Assembly: GCA_038373885.1 (NCBI GenBank)
Contig: JAWZYV010012343.1
Coordinates: forward strand, 114,203 to 178,202
Reading direction: 5' to 3'
DNA length: 64,000 nucleotides
DNA from: Cheiracanthium punctorium
Lineage: Eukaryota > Arthropoda > Arachnida > Araneae > Cheiracanthiidae
The first letter of the stretch is position 1. Each line of letters opens with the position of its first letter. Shown here one piece after another: positions 1-10,823 of this stretch. The notes below the pieces were generated by a model. That model did no database searches. It worked only from the letters and a program-made list of their open reading frames with translations, and was not told where the DNA came from. Position numbers and translations under genes: made by a program.

Positions 1-697
1 CAACTGGCTCCAACACCTCGGAGATGTAGCGCTGGCTGGTTAAAGTACCGGCAATGCGTACTAGAGGAGTGCGAGAGAGATATCCGATACCGCCCCATAC
101 CATAATACCCGGTGCAGGACCAGTGTGACGGTGCATAATGCAGCTGTTCAGCATCCTCTCTCCACGGTGTCTCCAGACTCGAACCCGACCGTCGTGGTGT
201 TGCATACAGAAGCGTGACTCGTCAGTAAAGAGAATTTCATTCCATTCTGTCGTCCACATCCTTCTTTCATCGCACCATTGGCGGCGGAGACGTCTGTGGT
301 TCCGCGTCAGAGGTAGACAAAGCAACGGACGTCTTGCGGACAGACCATTCTGCTGTAAACGACGTCGAATGGTACGCGCAGACACTGGATGATGCGTTAC
401 AGACTGAATCTGCTGTGATATGGTTAGTGATGTGACTGAGCGGTCCGTCACTGCCGTGCGTACAATCTGCCTGTCATCACGTGACGTGGTGCACTGAGGT
501 CGATGCGGTCGATCACGTCTGTCCGTCGTACCCTCCTGCACCCAACGATCACATATCCGCATCACAGTTGTTTGGTTTCGTCCAATACGACGACCGATTT
601 CCCTGAAAGATAACCCACAATCTCGGTATGCCACTATCCTTCCTCTGTCAAACTCGGATACTTGATCAAAAGATGATCGTTGTTTCCTACGAGGCAT
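1..697 (-). CDS. Tc1/mariner-family transposase, C-terminus beyond window
   Basis: The minus strand reads open from an ATG at 697 to the window edge, 232 codons with no stop. The protein starts MPRRKQRSSFDQ. Residues about 10-110 form two helix-turn-helix regions of the Tc1 type: FREIGRRIGRNQTTVMRI in the first, then a basic linker, then a second with VSARTIRRRLQQNGL. The catalytic domain follows; the first DDE-type aspartate lies in the motif LFTDESRF (about residue 160), and WRHRGER and GIMVWGGI are typical of the family. The second aspartate and last acidic residue lie outside the window. Such enzymes cut and paste the element at TA sites. The frame is undamaged, unlike the other transposase remnants here, so this copy may be young. 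Family assignment is from motifs I recognise; activity is not shown. Confidence 0.93.
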   Translation of the reverse strand, partial: MPRRKQRSSFDQVSEFDRGRIVAYRDCGLSFREIGRRIGRNQTTVMRICDRWVQEGTTDRRDRPHRPQCTTSRDDRQIVRTAVTDRSVTSLTISQQIQSVTHHPVSARTIRRRLQQNGLSARRPLLCLPLTRNHRRLRRQWCDERRMWTTEWNEILFTDESRFCMQHHDGRVRVWRHRGERMLNSCIMHRHTGPAPGIMVWGGIGYLSRTPLVRIAGTLTSQRYISEVLEPV

Positions 698-929
698 AAT
701 TTATCGTTTTTTTGAAAAAAAAGCAAGAAAAACACAATTGCTGTACTTGAAACCGTCGAAATCTCCAAGCCTTAAATAGGGCTTTGAGGTGGCGCCACAG
801 GCGCGCTTGATGTGCGTCTGCGCTGAAATTCTAATCATTTGCATATCTCACCTCAGCTAATGCATGTTGTAAATTTCATATTATTTGCATGCTTCCTTCA
901 GGGTGTTGCATTTACGATGGCCAGCAGTG
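1..929 (-). mobile_element. Tc1-like DNA transposon, 5' part
   Basis: The element containing the transposase at 1-697 ends at 929. On the minus strand its terminal inverted repeat begins CACTGCTGGCCATCGTAAAT and is preceded by the TA target dinucleotide at 930-931. About 230 bp of leader separates the terminus from the start codon. The other end is outside the window. Confidence 0.85.
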
Positions 930-931
930 TA

Positions 932-1277
932 GTTCATTTTTATGATGGCAGAGCGGATCTGGGGAACGCGCTGATAAAAATAACTTCTGGTAGAAGAACT
1001 TCAATCAGAGCAATGACATATTGGCCTTTCTCCCCAGTCTTTTCAAATAGATTCAACAGGATTCCTCATGGATTTGCATGACACGACTAGCACGAAGATT
1101 GGCATGCTAAAAGGAAAGAGCAAACAGGTCCACTTCACTTGGCAGAATGACATCCATAACAGCAAGTCCATGGAGAGAATATTTGAGTTCATTTCATACT
1201 AGTTGTAGCAATCATTGCAACCATTTGAGTAAATTCTGCCTTTTCAGACTGCAGAATGACATGATGGGTAATAGGGC
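932..1277. other. No gene seen
   Basis: Between the Tc1 terminus and the next MITE I find no convincing coding or RNA feature. Short open frames here match no family I know. Confidence 0.5.
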
Positions 1278-1789
1278 TATCACACTGAGAAAAATCCGAC
1301 CAAATTTCCTTGCAAATCAAGTTTCCGGCTGATTTTCTCCGCCGTTACCTTGACGATCGCGAACTCCAACTTTATCCTTTCCGAAGGAAAAAATCCGAGT
1401 CGGACGAAATTTCGGCCAATCAGAGTACTTCTTCCTGCTACGTCATAAGCAATTTCGAGCACTGGCGACTACTACTATGTTCGAAGCTTGGCAGCTTGGC
1501 TCGATGTCAGAATCACGTGTCAATAAAATTATGGCCGCGTTAAAATGGACTTTGGAATGAGAGATTGCTGTCCATCCGATGCTTCCGAAATGGCTGCCGA
1601 TCCGATGTAAATAGACCAACGCACGATAAGTAAAATAAGAACCTGCGCGCCAAATCAGCGATGCGATGGCTATTTGGCGTCGGAGAGAGTTTGTTTACTT
1701 TTACAACCCTTAAAGATAACCACGCCTTCAAGTCTGTCGGAAAAGTGGGTCCAGCGCGAAGTTTCTCGGATTTTCCCTTTAGTGTGATA
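1278..1789. mobile_element. MITE with TATCACACT termini, copy 1
   Basis: A 512-bp block starts TATCACACT and ends AGTGTGATA; the inverted similarity extends inward (AAAATCCGA against TCGGATTTT). A related copy lies in inverted orientation at 52181-52728, sharing a stretch with the words GATTTTCTC, CTTGACGA and CGAAATTTCGGCC. No transposase is encoded, so it is non-autonomous. The target duplication is not clear and the superfamily is unassigned. Confidence 0.65.
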
Positions 1790-2872
1790 AGGCCATTAGG
1801 CGTAGTTTGACTATCAGAGGTAACTCAACATGTTTTAATTTATGGTTGAGAGGCAAACCTCTCATGTAGGTACTATAATTCAATGAAAGTTCTGACATTC
1901 AAACAGCAGCAGGATCTGTGGGCAGGAGGATGGGTACTATTGATTTGCACAGTACTAACTTTGTGTAAGCCTGCTTTTCCAGGATTCAGGTCTGGGATTC
2001 AGTCCCAAGATGAAATGGTGTCTATCAGTTTTAGATGATGAGACAAGAGTTAAGTGGTGAGTATTTTTAGAATCCAATTCATGCCCAAACTACACAGTTC
2101 ACAGTCCTCATAGTTGCTGTCAATTTGTGAAATTTTCCCCCTTCTAAATACGATGAATGGCCGCTGAGCGATCTATTTTCTTGATCTTTTGAAGAAAGCA
2201 TGCTGTTCAGGAACTTCGCCGTAGGACAAATACAGAAGCTTCAAAATGGCTGCCTTCGAGGGGAAGATACAAGGAAATTCAGTCAGGAATATTTAAACGC
2301 CAAGGCTGACTTGGAGTGTTTTTCGGTCGTACAATCTATTTGAATAGGGATTTTCGGACGACAGTGGACTGTCCTCCACCGAACAATAGATGGGGGAGGT
2401 GTGAAATCGCAATATTATTCACGGTCCCCAATTACCTTTTGTCGGTTTAATACCGGAGTATCTCCCTCTTTCTCTGCGGCGAGTAAAATTTATTGCTTAC
2501 AAATGAGAATTGCCCATTAAAGTGTTTTCCTACTGGTTTCGGCTGGCGGAAAACGCTCGCAGTCAGCCTTGGCCTTTATAGGGGGATGAAATACAGTCCC
2601 TTACGTCGTCATGAACGTGTTTTCCAATAATAAAAGTAAAATAAAGTCTGAAAGCTCATTGATACCTAATGCAAAAGCGTCGGAATCAACGGCACTACAT
2701 CCCAATATGCCCCCCCCCCTTCCCTATAAAGCCTATTTACAATTGCGATTGGAAACTGAAAGTGAGGGGGATGGCGAAACCCATTATATTTATTGTCTAA
2801 AATACTAATCTAACAGTTATTTTGTACAGATAAATCAAAACAATCTGTGAATTTGTTTTCGAGGCATACGAA
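1790..2872. other. Intergenic, no gene seen
   Basis: There is no recognisable coding region, RNA gene or clear repeat boundary in this kilobase. A short open frame near 2611-2808 has no recognisable domain and lies in low-complexity sequence. Confidence 0.5.
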
Positions 2873-3060
2873 TAGTCAGAGCCGTACCCAGAAAATAATT
2901 CCGGAGAGGGTCCAAAAATTTTGGAGGAAGATCAAACGGTGAAAAAGGCCGAATTTTTCACAAAAATACTTCATCATTACTATTTTGTTAACAAAATTTT
3001 TAATTTCGGGGGGGACCGGACCCCCTGGTCCATCCCATTTGGTACGGCCTTGCGAATTGT
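2873..3060. repeat. Dispersed repeat with G/C-tract termini
   Basis: The block runs from CAGAGCCGTACCC to GGTACGGC, with inverted ends and poly-G/poly-C near each end. Its middle (GGTGAAAAAGGC followed by TTTTTCACAAAAAT) recurs around 16480-16515. It is probably a small non-autonomous DNA transposon; the superfamily is unresolved. Confidence 0.45.
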
Positions 3061-3264
3061 AGACCACTGTTGGATCGATGTAGGGGAAGGCTATTTATTA
3101 GGCTCTCACCATTTCAGAGGCCGACTTTTGGGTTTACGAAAAGAGAAAAAATGACGAATTCGTACGAAACCAACTCGACGAAAACGACTTAAATAAAAAT
3201 ATTTAAACTTACCAAAAACTTGAACCCAAATATTTTACATTGTTTTTTTCGGAATGTTCTATAG

Positions 3265-3560
3265 CAGCGGTTCCCAAACTTATCCAAGTCAGAGGAATCC
3301 TTAAGAAAATTTGAATTTTGTCACAACACTCTCGTCATCCAATATCTGTGGTGTAGTACTTATGCATAACTTTATATCTGTGCGATTTTGAAGAACAGAT
3401 CCGAGAAGGTGAGCAAACAGTAAGAATATAAACATAATTAAATAAATTGCAATTTAAAATTCAATCCTGTACATTAATGAGATCATTGGCGCTTCGAAGC
3501 ACCCCTCACCTCTTAGAGTAGCACCCTGGGGTATTGCGGTACACGCTTTGGAAACCTCTG
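3265..3560. mobile_element. hAT-type MITE (CAGCGGTTCCCAAAC end)
   Basis: The left end CAGCGGTTCCCAAAC and right end GGAAACCTCTG form the imperfect inverted repeat common in hAT elements. The flanks are TTCTATAG on the left and CCCTATAG on the right, a near-perfect 8-bp target duplication, the size hAT elements make. No coding capacity. Confidence 0.7.
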
Positions 3561-3568
3561 CCCTATAG

Positions 3569-4094
3569 CAATTAGCATTTATAGGTTAAGTTAATAGCTT
3601 ACGGTACCGCAGAAAAGCTTTTGAGTATGTATTCTGAAATTTCTCTGATTCATGAAATGGTTTGGTTTGTTTCCTTTATTAATTTCTTAAAAATCGCATT
3701 TTTAAAAATTTTATTATTATTATTATTATTTTAAATAACGAACAGTCTCATCACGTAGACATCAGTGTGCATAAAAACTATAATTTTTGTAAGAGCCTCT
3801 GTCCATGGGGGCCGGCAGAATATTTCCCAGGGAGGGGGGGCAAAGACTACTTCCACGTCTGGTTACCATGTTGGAAAGAGCATAAAAACAAGGGAAAACA
3901 GTGCATGCAAAAATCCGGGGGGGGCACTGCCCACCCGTGCCCTATGCTGCCGGCGCCCATGCCTCTGTCTAACATTATTTAAGGTAGTACAGCAATCTAA
4001 ACTACTTCTACTAAAATCTAAACTACGACTATGTGATTACTTATATTTTCTTATGCTATAATTACTGCAAACTTCTTCGCATATGCACAGCACA
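3569..4094. other. Intergenic, TTA/TTATTA repeat near 3708-3735
   Basis: Only a short ATT-type microsatellite and G-rich tracts stand out. The open frames across 3765-4061 overlap in two frames through a poly-G tract and look fortuitous. Confidence 0.45.
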
Positions 4095-4475
4095 GCATAT
4101 TAAAACAACTTTATAATGGATGATACGTATGATTTGATTAAGGGTTTGTATATAACTTTTTCACCTTTTTAAATCTATTTAATACCTCGATTTTATCGAA
4201 TTAATAGCAAATTTTGTATTTAAAAAAGACCTCTTTCAAAAATGAATTAACGAAGAAGGCCAATAACTTTTCATTTTTCTTTTGGCATATTTGTAGTTTA
4301 TTATTGAATGATTGATTACATTATGTTACGCATAGCTAAAAAAATTGGTCGTTTATTCCCCATTGTTTGATCTAAATCTTTATTAAGAAAGTTTGATTTT
4401 ATTAAATCTCAATTAGAAGCTTTCTGTCAAAAAGATGATAAATGACAGGAAAGGTATAGGAGTGATTATAATATG
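4095..4475. repeat. Unclassified dispersed repeat, copy A
   Basis: This stretch matches the reverse complement of 19455-19835 over most of its length (shared words include AAGACCTCTTTCAAAAATGA and TAGAAGCTTTCTGTCA). The copies have diverged by substitutions and small indels. No ends typical of a known superfamily were found. Confidence 0.6.
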
Positions 4476-4779
4476 AATAGATTTTTTCAAGAGCTCTTTA
4501 TACTTAACAAGATTTATGCATTTTTCAATATATTCTGTTTTCGAAACAAATTTAAGTAAGGAAACATTTGCAAATAATACTTAAAAGAAATTATTGAAAT
4601 GTAGTTGTATTAAAAATATTTTAAATACTCTTAAAATATAATATACAGATATTTTATTGTAGAATGTTTTGAATTGTGTAAAACATCTGTAGACTGTAAT
4701 ATATACATCAAAAAAGTTATGGACTGTTTTGTTTTAATAAACAACACAGCTTACAACAGTTGCGGTCGTAGTATGCCTG

Positions 4780-5690
4780 GCGGAGCTTAATGCAAGCTTG
4801 AATCAAGTGTTCAAGTATACACTCGCCCAACTTGCATTAAGCTTGACATAGCAAGCTTGAATCAAGATTGACATATCAAGCTTAGTTCAAGCTTTAAAAA
4901 ATTTCTTTTTTTCCTAAACACATGGGCACCGGTTGGCGAACCCGCACCATATATTTTATTTTTCCCCGCATTTTCCCCTCTGCGCTGAAACCTCAAGTTA
5001 TTTAAATCTGTTTCCGTCTAGCGTCTGCGGCTGGGATCGATCTCGGTACCACAGGTGTGGGAATCGAGCGTCCTAACCACCATGCCAATTTTGACTTGCG
5101 TTTACATGACTAAAGTTTGAAGTGACTGTCGTCGTTTTTTGGCGAGATGGATCCGTATTGGCCGATGCCGAACTGCTTCTTTTATTTTTCCATGGGATGA
5201 ATCAAAATTAAAATAATGTGTGATTTATAGACTCACTTATAGGGAAAGAAGCATACTATAAACTTAAAAGCAACACACGTTTTAAAGCTTTCAATATCGC
5301 AACACTCATGTTGGGCAATATTGGCCAAAACCGAGACAAACGACTGATTTGTAAATACATTTTGTAGTATATTTGTATTTTATTTTGAAGAATTTCAGTC
5401 TTTGGAAATATAGAATTTTTTTTAATTCTATGGTCAAGCACATTTATGATTGATGGTAAATTATTTGTTATGTGGATGTGGCTTTCCAAATCAAGCAATC
5501 ATTAAGTTGTATTCACGCTTGACAGTTAAAATGACTTAAATTCGGTGGGAAAATATTGGCTGACTCATTTTGTAATCTCCAACCTTGCTGCAAGCTTAAA
5601 ATGAATTGAACTGTCAAGCTTGTATCAATACGTCAAATTCAAAGAAATGGCAAGCTAGATTTAAGCTTATATGTGCTGTCTGGACAGGGG
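4780..5690. repeat. Element rich in CAAGCTTGA motifs
   Basis: Both edges (about 4785-4905 and 5590-5670) are packed with CAAGCTTGAATCAAG-like words in both orientations; the interior differs and holds a tRNA-type SINE at about 4915-5095. This resembles a foldback element with subterminal repeats. Exact ends are uncertain. Confidence 0.4.
4915..5095 (-). mobile_element. tRNA-derived SINE, minus strand
   Basis: On the minus strand, TGGCATGGTGGTTAGGACG (5069-5087) fits a pol III A box and GAGATCGATCCCAG (5031-5044) fits a B box, about 30 nt apart as in tRNAs. The tail side runs into AT-rich sequence. A true tRNA is unlikely, as no cloverleaf closes. Confidence 0.55.
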
Positions 5691-6330
5691 TGCGAGAAAA
5701 ACAGGCAAAAGGCAAGTGATAATGCATGTTTCGAAATATCATCTTATTTATTATTTTTACTCCTAACTACTATTCCATTATCTCTTGAAATGTTTATTCA
5801 AACTTTACCGGTAACAATATTTTATAGAAAAAGTTACTGAAAGATCACTGTTGAAGAATAAAAAAACTGTATAGGAATGTGAGGGCGGCGCCATCGTAAC
5901 TTATCCTTTATTGGGGTGGGGGTTCGACACAATGTTAAAAGTTTGGGAACCGCTATGGTGTGGTAGTGTGGCTTGACAATGCCAGTCAGTCCCGCACGGC
6001 ACTTCAAAAAGTAACTGAACTGAACTGCAAGTGGTCAGCCCCAAAATAACTTGGCGACAGTTGTGGCAAAGGCACGGCACTGTACTGGTTTCGCTGCCGG
6101 ACATACCGGATATCATTTACCATGAAGGGTCTAGAAAATTCGGTTTAATTTGTTCTTAATACCATACCAGCTCTTTTGCGAAACGTACAGGGGCGGCCCG
6201 ACACGGTAAGCAAGATAAGCATTCCATTGGGGCATCATTTGTAGCTTAAACACTGAATAGAGCATAAACGGGGGCGGTATTTTTAACTTTTGCAAAGGGG
6301 CGTACACTGGGGCCGCACCTGGAAACGTTA
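5691..6330. other. Intergenic with a hAT-type terminus near 5936-5955
   Basis: The word AGTTTGGGAACCGCT near 5939-5953 is the mirror of the CAGCGGTTCCCAAACTT hAT end seen at 3265, so a right-hand hAT terminus probably lies here. Nothing else is recognisable. Confidence 0.4.
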
Positions 6331-7060
6331 AACCTCTTCTGAAAGAAAAAAACCTCGTACTTAATTGTGTTTATCCTTTAGGATAAATACTTAAATGAGG
6401 CCTTTCTACAAAAGCAGCCATTTTATGAGCCACTTAGGTAACATATATAGATTTCTTTATTCTGCTTACGTGTGTTAAAATACAATCAACACCACTGGTG
6501 CTCTTGACACCAGCTGTTTTTCGAACAATTTTACAAACGTAAAACCTCTTCTGAAAAGAGGGGGGGGGACTTAAATAATTCAGCTTTAAAATAATATTTG
6601 GATGTCCTTATGAGTGTTCACGTCTTCATTGTGCTGATCCTTTAGGATAAATACATAACTGAGGCCCTTTTACAAAACCCGCCATTTTATAGGAGCAACG
6701 CAGGTACTTAAAGTCAATATCCCCGTCCAATAATCCTTCCTTCTGGAACATTCCAGTAAAAAAACAAACGGTTTGGGGAAAATATATAAATGCAGCGTAA
6801 TTGTGCGTTAAGCCCCAATAACAGTCCCTTGTTACGCGGCTAAAAAGAGAATGGTGGACCCAAGCCATCTTATGGATCGATGTATATAACTGCATTCCTG
6901 TCCTATCTGCGAGCTAATCTTGGAGGGTGGAGGGCGGATAACGGTTTCCCCTCTATCGAATACCAATAGAGCTCTTTTCTTAATAAAAATAACATTGTTG
7001 TGCTTAGCCGGGATAAAACGCAACACCCAAAAGTGTTATAGGGTTACAATTGCCCCCCTT
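6331..7060. repeat. Dispersed repeat, copy 1 (inverted copy at 16815-17265)
   Basis: The reverse complement of about 6640-7050 matches 16815-17265 closely (words GGATCGATGTA..., CTATCGAATACCAATAGAG, GGATAAAACGCAACACCC). A partial extra copy of its end (AACCTCTTCTGAA ... ATCCTTTAGGATAAATAC) lies at 6331-6441, giving an internal duplication. Class unknown; no coding capacity. Confidence 0.6.
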
Positions 7061-8016
7061 CCGAAATGATGATGCTTGGAAGAATTTTTATAGTCTTTGT
7101 TCAGCTGTTTTATGTAATGTGTTATATTTCCATGTTTGTGGGTGTTTGGTGTGAAGGTTTTTTTTTTTTAAATATCTACAGAAATAATCGTGATAAATAC
7201 CTACATTGTACCTACCATTGATAAATTTGCGCTGATACGTGGTAAACGTAACGTATGCACAAAAGTAGGAAACGTAAAGCCGTAAGCTTAAGTCTAAGCA
7301 GCTTATCTCAGTCATAGTGGGTGTCAGGGCCGACATTAGGTAGGGGTGAACGGGGCAACTGCCCCAGGGCTACGCAACTGAAAGTTTTCAGAAAAGGATA
7401 AAAAGCCAGAATATCAATTACTAACTACATTTAAAACTAATTAAAAAGACTAATTCAAGGACTACTGTATCACAAGAACTTTCTTCCTTAACAACTATTT
7501 CGGTAGAATACGACACTACTGCACATCTTCATAAAGTTACGCAAGTCTAATGACTGCCTACTGCACTAGAATGAACTATACATCTTATTTTTTTTTAAAT
7601 GGCTGGGGGAGAGAGGAAAAATTATCCATTTCTTTGTAAATACAGGTTTTTTAACTGTTGCATATCTTTCAATGTCACATGTTTTTCATTGTATATAATT
7701 ATTTGGCAACGCATTAACCATTGCAATTTTTAAAACACGAAAAATGTGTGTGTGCTCTCTTAAATTGAACGATGAAAACAGGCCGCTTTTTAATTGGCTG
7801 TTCAGTCACGATACCACCGTAAAAATAATTTTGTAAATGTTCAAAAAAAAACCTTCTCTCCTCTTCGACTTTTATATTTTAATATATAAATATTTCACAA
7901 CTTTAACACACCATTCATTCAACTTGCTGTTGTAGTGATTGGAACATGTATTCGGATTTGAGTGCTTGTCCACAAGGAACCGCTTATAAATCCACGTCAA
8001 AGAAAGGTCAAACACA
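7061..8016. other. Intergenic, no gene seen
   Basis: AT-rich sequence with poly-T tracts and no supported feature. Confidence 0.5.
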
Positions 8017-8412
8017 AAGGGGGGGGGGCGGCAAATGCCTTGGGGAGGACTTTTCTGAGTATCTAGAGCGTATTCACGTTACATCTGGAGAAAACCGCCC
8101 AAAGCTCCAGACCGCTGGGCCGACGACCCCGCTAGAGGACAGAACCAACGCCCCCTAGAGAGGAAAGCCGCGGCGCTTACTTGTGACGTCACACGGAGTA
8201 GGTAAAGCAAAGCGTTTGAGTTTCTCCTTTCTCCCGCGCCGTGGGAGAGAGGAGAAAACCAATGGAAATGCTTTGCTTTACCTACTCGGTGTGACGTCAC
8301 AAGTAAGCGCCGCGGCTTTCCTCTCTAGGGGGCGTTGACAGAACCCTGTTCCTCCATTTGAACCATCTACCAATGTCAGTGGCTTTAACCACTGTGCTAC
8401 ACATTGGTTTCA
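8017..8412 (-). mobile_element. tRNA-derived SINE split by a hAT MITE
   Basis: On the minus strand a tRNA-like head has an A box TAGCACAGTGGTTAAAG (8383-8399) and a B box GGTTCAAATGG (8353-8363). After an interruption at 8146-8336, the body resumes with CTGGAGCTTTGGGCGGTTTTCTCCAGATGTAACGTGAATACGC-like sequence, a block shared with SINEs at 10159-10402, 24015, 42785 and 44470. The body, not the head, defines the family. Confidence 0.75.
8146..8336. mobile_element. Palindromic hAT-type MITE inserted in the SINE
   Basis: The 191-bp unit is almost a full palindrome: arms of about 70 bp starting CAACGCCCCCTAGAG are repeated in reverse at the right. It is flanked by a perfect 8-bp duplication GACAGAAC (8138-8145 and 8337-8344). 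Eight bases point to hAT. Arm mismatches are few, so insertion is probably recent. Confidence 0.85.
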
Positions 8413-9127
8413 TTCAACTTTTAAAAGTGTAATTTACTTTTGTTTGCTTGCAGGTGCAGGCACTTAAATAGCGAATCCTTATTCCAACTGAATGGAATAA
8501 GGAAGAAAAAGCGGGAAGGCGCATGTAGTATGATACACCTTTAATACATAGAACTTTAGTGCGTATTTAAAATATACAAGTGTTGCAGATTTTATATCTT
8601 TTTTTTTTTTTTTTTTTCTCCACAATCTAAAATTTTTACTTTGTTGGCGAATATCTTCATGTTCAGAAAGTCAATTGTTGTGCATATATATAAAAAAAAA
8701 ATACCCTTATAATATGTCTTACAGCAGGTGCAGTACAAGTTTAAGTCAGATTACGCTGAAAAGGCATTCCACTTACCCGCTTTACCCTAATTTATTTCTT
8801 TTTATGCATATAAAACTTACACACGGAAACAAAAATGTAAACTTGTTGAAAATATTTTCTAGGTGCAGTGTCAAAGTCCAATGTTATTTGAAAAAATACT
8901 TTTAAAAATTGAAACGTGTCAAACAAACTGGTTGTTTCGTTTCGTTCTTGGAAAAGACTTTCCTGAAACGAAAATATCATTAAAAATCAAGAAACGTGTG
9001 AAACTCGGATGCCAAGACACCAATACAGGCGCCCCCCAGAAAAACTGATCTAGGCTTTTGATATCTAGGCTTTAAATATTGATTACAGACATGCACAAAA
9101 AATGTGTAAGTTACGTTAAAAAAAAAA
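8413..9127. other. Intergenic with poly-T tract near 8599-8617
   Basis: No gene supported. There is a run of about 19 T and a few short frames with no recognisable domain. Confidence 0.45.
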
Positions 9128-9628
9128 TCTGGAGTGACTCCACTCGACTTTCCGAACACTTACGATTAAGATCATGACCAAGCATTTAAATAAATTTTAA
9201 TCGATGAATCATTCAAATATATATACCAAAATGAATCTCAATCAAATGTATCGTTTAAATGCTAGCGCACTTTCAAGAATTTCTCTCCATAGGCTATAAT
9301 GTAAAAGGAATTTTGGCGTAGCCCTGTAGAAAAACTACAAGTCCTATACACATCAAAATCGATACCGGTCTTACGATGGTGGTTTATAACATGTATACCG
9401 AATTTGAGCTCAATCGAATCTACCGTTTGAACGCTAGCGCACTTTCAAGAAATTCCCCCCATAGGCCTTAATGTAAAAGAAATCTTGGTCGTAGCCATGT
9501 AGAAAAACTATAAGTCCTACACACACAAATCAATACCGGTCTTGCGACGGTGGTTTATGACATATATATCCAATTGGAGCTCAATCGCATGCTCCGTTCA
9601 GGAGCTATCGTGTTCACTCACATACACA

Positions 9629-9693
<65 letters not shown>

Positions 9694-9831
9694 ACATACA
9701 TACATACATCTCGTAAAAATAGCATAAATGGATTCAGCAGCCCTCAAAACGTGTAAAAACACCAAAATCTCGAAGTCCAATTTTTTCATGTCACAATACT
9801 TTCCTTACAGGGTACATGTTCGGAAAGTAAA
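9128..9831 (-). mobile_element. Helentron/DINE-like tandem-repeat element, CTTTCCGAAC family
   Basis: The right edge carries GTACATGTTCGGAAAGTA and the left edge a hairpin GAGTGACTCCACTC beside CTTTCCGAAC, so the same word sits inverted near both ends. Between them are two diverged tandem units of about 180 bp (each with GCTAGCGCACTTTCAAGAA, then TAGAAAAACTA, then ACCGGTCTT) and a CA microsatellite. A related copy is at 41905-42362. Subterminal inverted repeats, internal tandem units, microsatellite and terminal stem-loop are the layout of Helentron-derived DINE/HINE elements; the class is my inference. Confidence 0.5.
9631..9712. repeat. CA/GT dinucleotide microsatellite
   Basis: About 80 bp of CA repeats with a few CATA interruptions at the right. 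It explains the threonine/histidine-rich open frames here, which are not genes. Confidence 0.95.
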
Positions 9832-10077
9832 AAAGAAAGAAAGAAAAACAGAATTTTATGGCATGGATTCGCTTCGGAAGGGAGAAATTTTATACATAGA
9901 ATCTCATTAACGGACGGGGCACATTTTACCAATTGCGAAATTTTTTCTACGGGTATAAAAAATGAAATTTTGTTTTTATGTAGATAGATGCAAGGAAAGT
10001 TTAACCGATACCGTACAACTGTACCTTTTCGCGTAACTTTGTAAATTACTTCGTATGTCAATGGTCTATATATTTAA

Positions 10078-10823
10078 CCCTTTAACGCGCAGTGTTCCTG
10101 CTCTGGGAACACCCAACTCTGACGTTTTGACTGTTGCCAGTCACGAAGAATAGACTTGTGTGATTTGTTGTGTGTGATTAGGGAAACGCTACACTAGGGC
10201 GAGCTGCCAAGGGGGGTGCCTTGGTAGGAGGACTTTCTAAGGGTTTCTAACGCGTATTCACGTTACATCTGGAGAGAACCTACCAAAACTCCAGACCGTT
10301 AGATCGACAGCCGCGCGATGGGACCCGAAATTGGGATACTTCTTCATAATTCGGCCATCTACTATTTTCAGTGGCATAACCACTGAGCCATGGTGAGGTG
10401 CAGAATAGATTTGATTTCTATACAAATAGCTGCGGGTTACATAGCTTCACGAGAATCCTTTACCTTAAAAAAAGCCACGATTCTTTTCATAACAGCACTG
10501 ACATCTGCTGAAAAATGAAAGAATGCGAGAGCAGCTGGATTAGATTCCCAATGCTAAAAAAAGGACAGCCGTTGCCATCGCTCGAATTAATGACCAGAAA
10601 GAGGGCGGACGATCGAAACGTTCATCGCGTGCCACAGATCGAGAGACCCTTTTTTTTGACGCAGCTGGCTGTGCCGCACAGCCAGCTGCCGTCGAAAAAG
10701 GGTCTCTCGATCTGTGGCACGCGATGAACGTTTCGATCGTCCGCCCTCTTGCGGGTCGTTCAGTCGAGCGATGGCAACGGCTGTCCTTTTTTCAGCACTG
10801 GGAAAGGGTTGCGCCTCAAAGGG
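10078..10823 (-). mobile_element. piggyBac-like MITE, copy A, split by a SINE
   Basis: The left end TTAA-CCCTTTAACGCGCAGTG (TTAA at 10074-10077) and right end GCGCCTCAAAGGG fit the termini of copies D and E. Inside, 10555-10800 is a large foldback: the words GGACAGCC, GAGGGCGGACGATCG, AACGTTCATCGCG and CAGCTGGCTGTG recur inverted. The right-hand TTAA has become TTCA. Without the SINE the unit would be about 490-500 bp, like its relatives. No transposase. Confidence 0.75.
10159..10402 (-). mobile_element. tRNA-derived SINE inside piggyBac-like MITE
   Basis: The minus strand has an A box TGGCTCAGTGGTTATG and a weaker B-box region, then the body TCTGGAGTTTTGGTAGG...CCAGATGTAACGTGAATACGC shared with other SINEs here. 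Flanks GAATAGACTTG and GAATAGATTTG form an 11-bp target duplication with one mismatch. Confidence 0.75.

Noticed and set aside
5031..5087. A functional tRNA gene on the minus strand
   Set aside because: A- and B-box words are present but acceptor and anticodon stems do not pair; a SINE head explains it better.
9542..9789. Open frames rich in Thr/His or Val/Cys on both strands
   Set aside because: They are translations of the CA/GT microsatellite.
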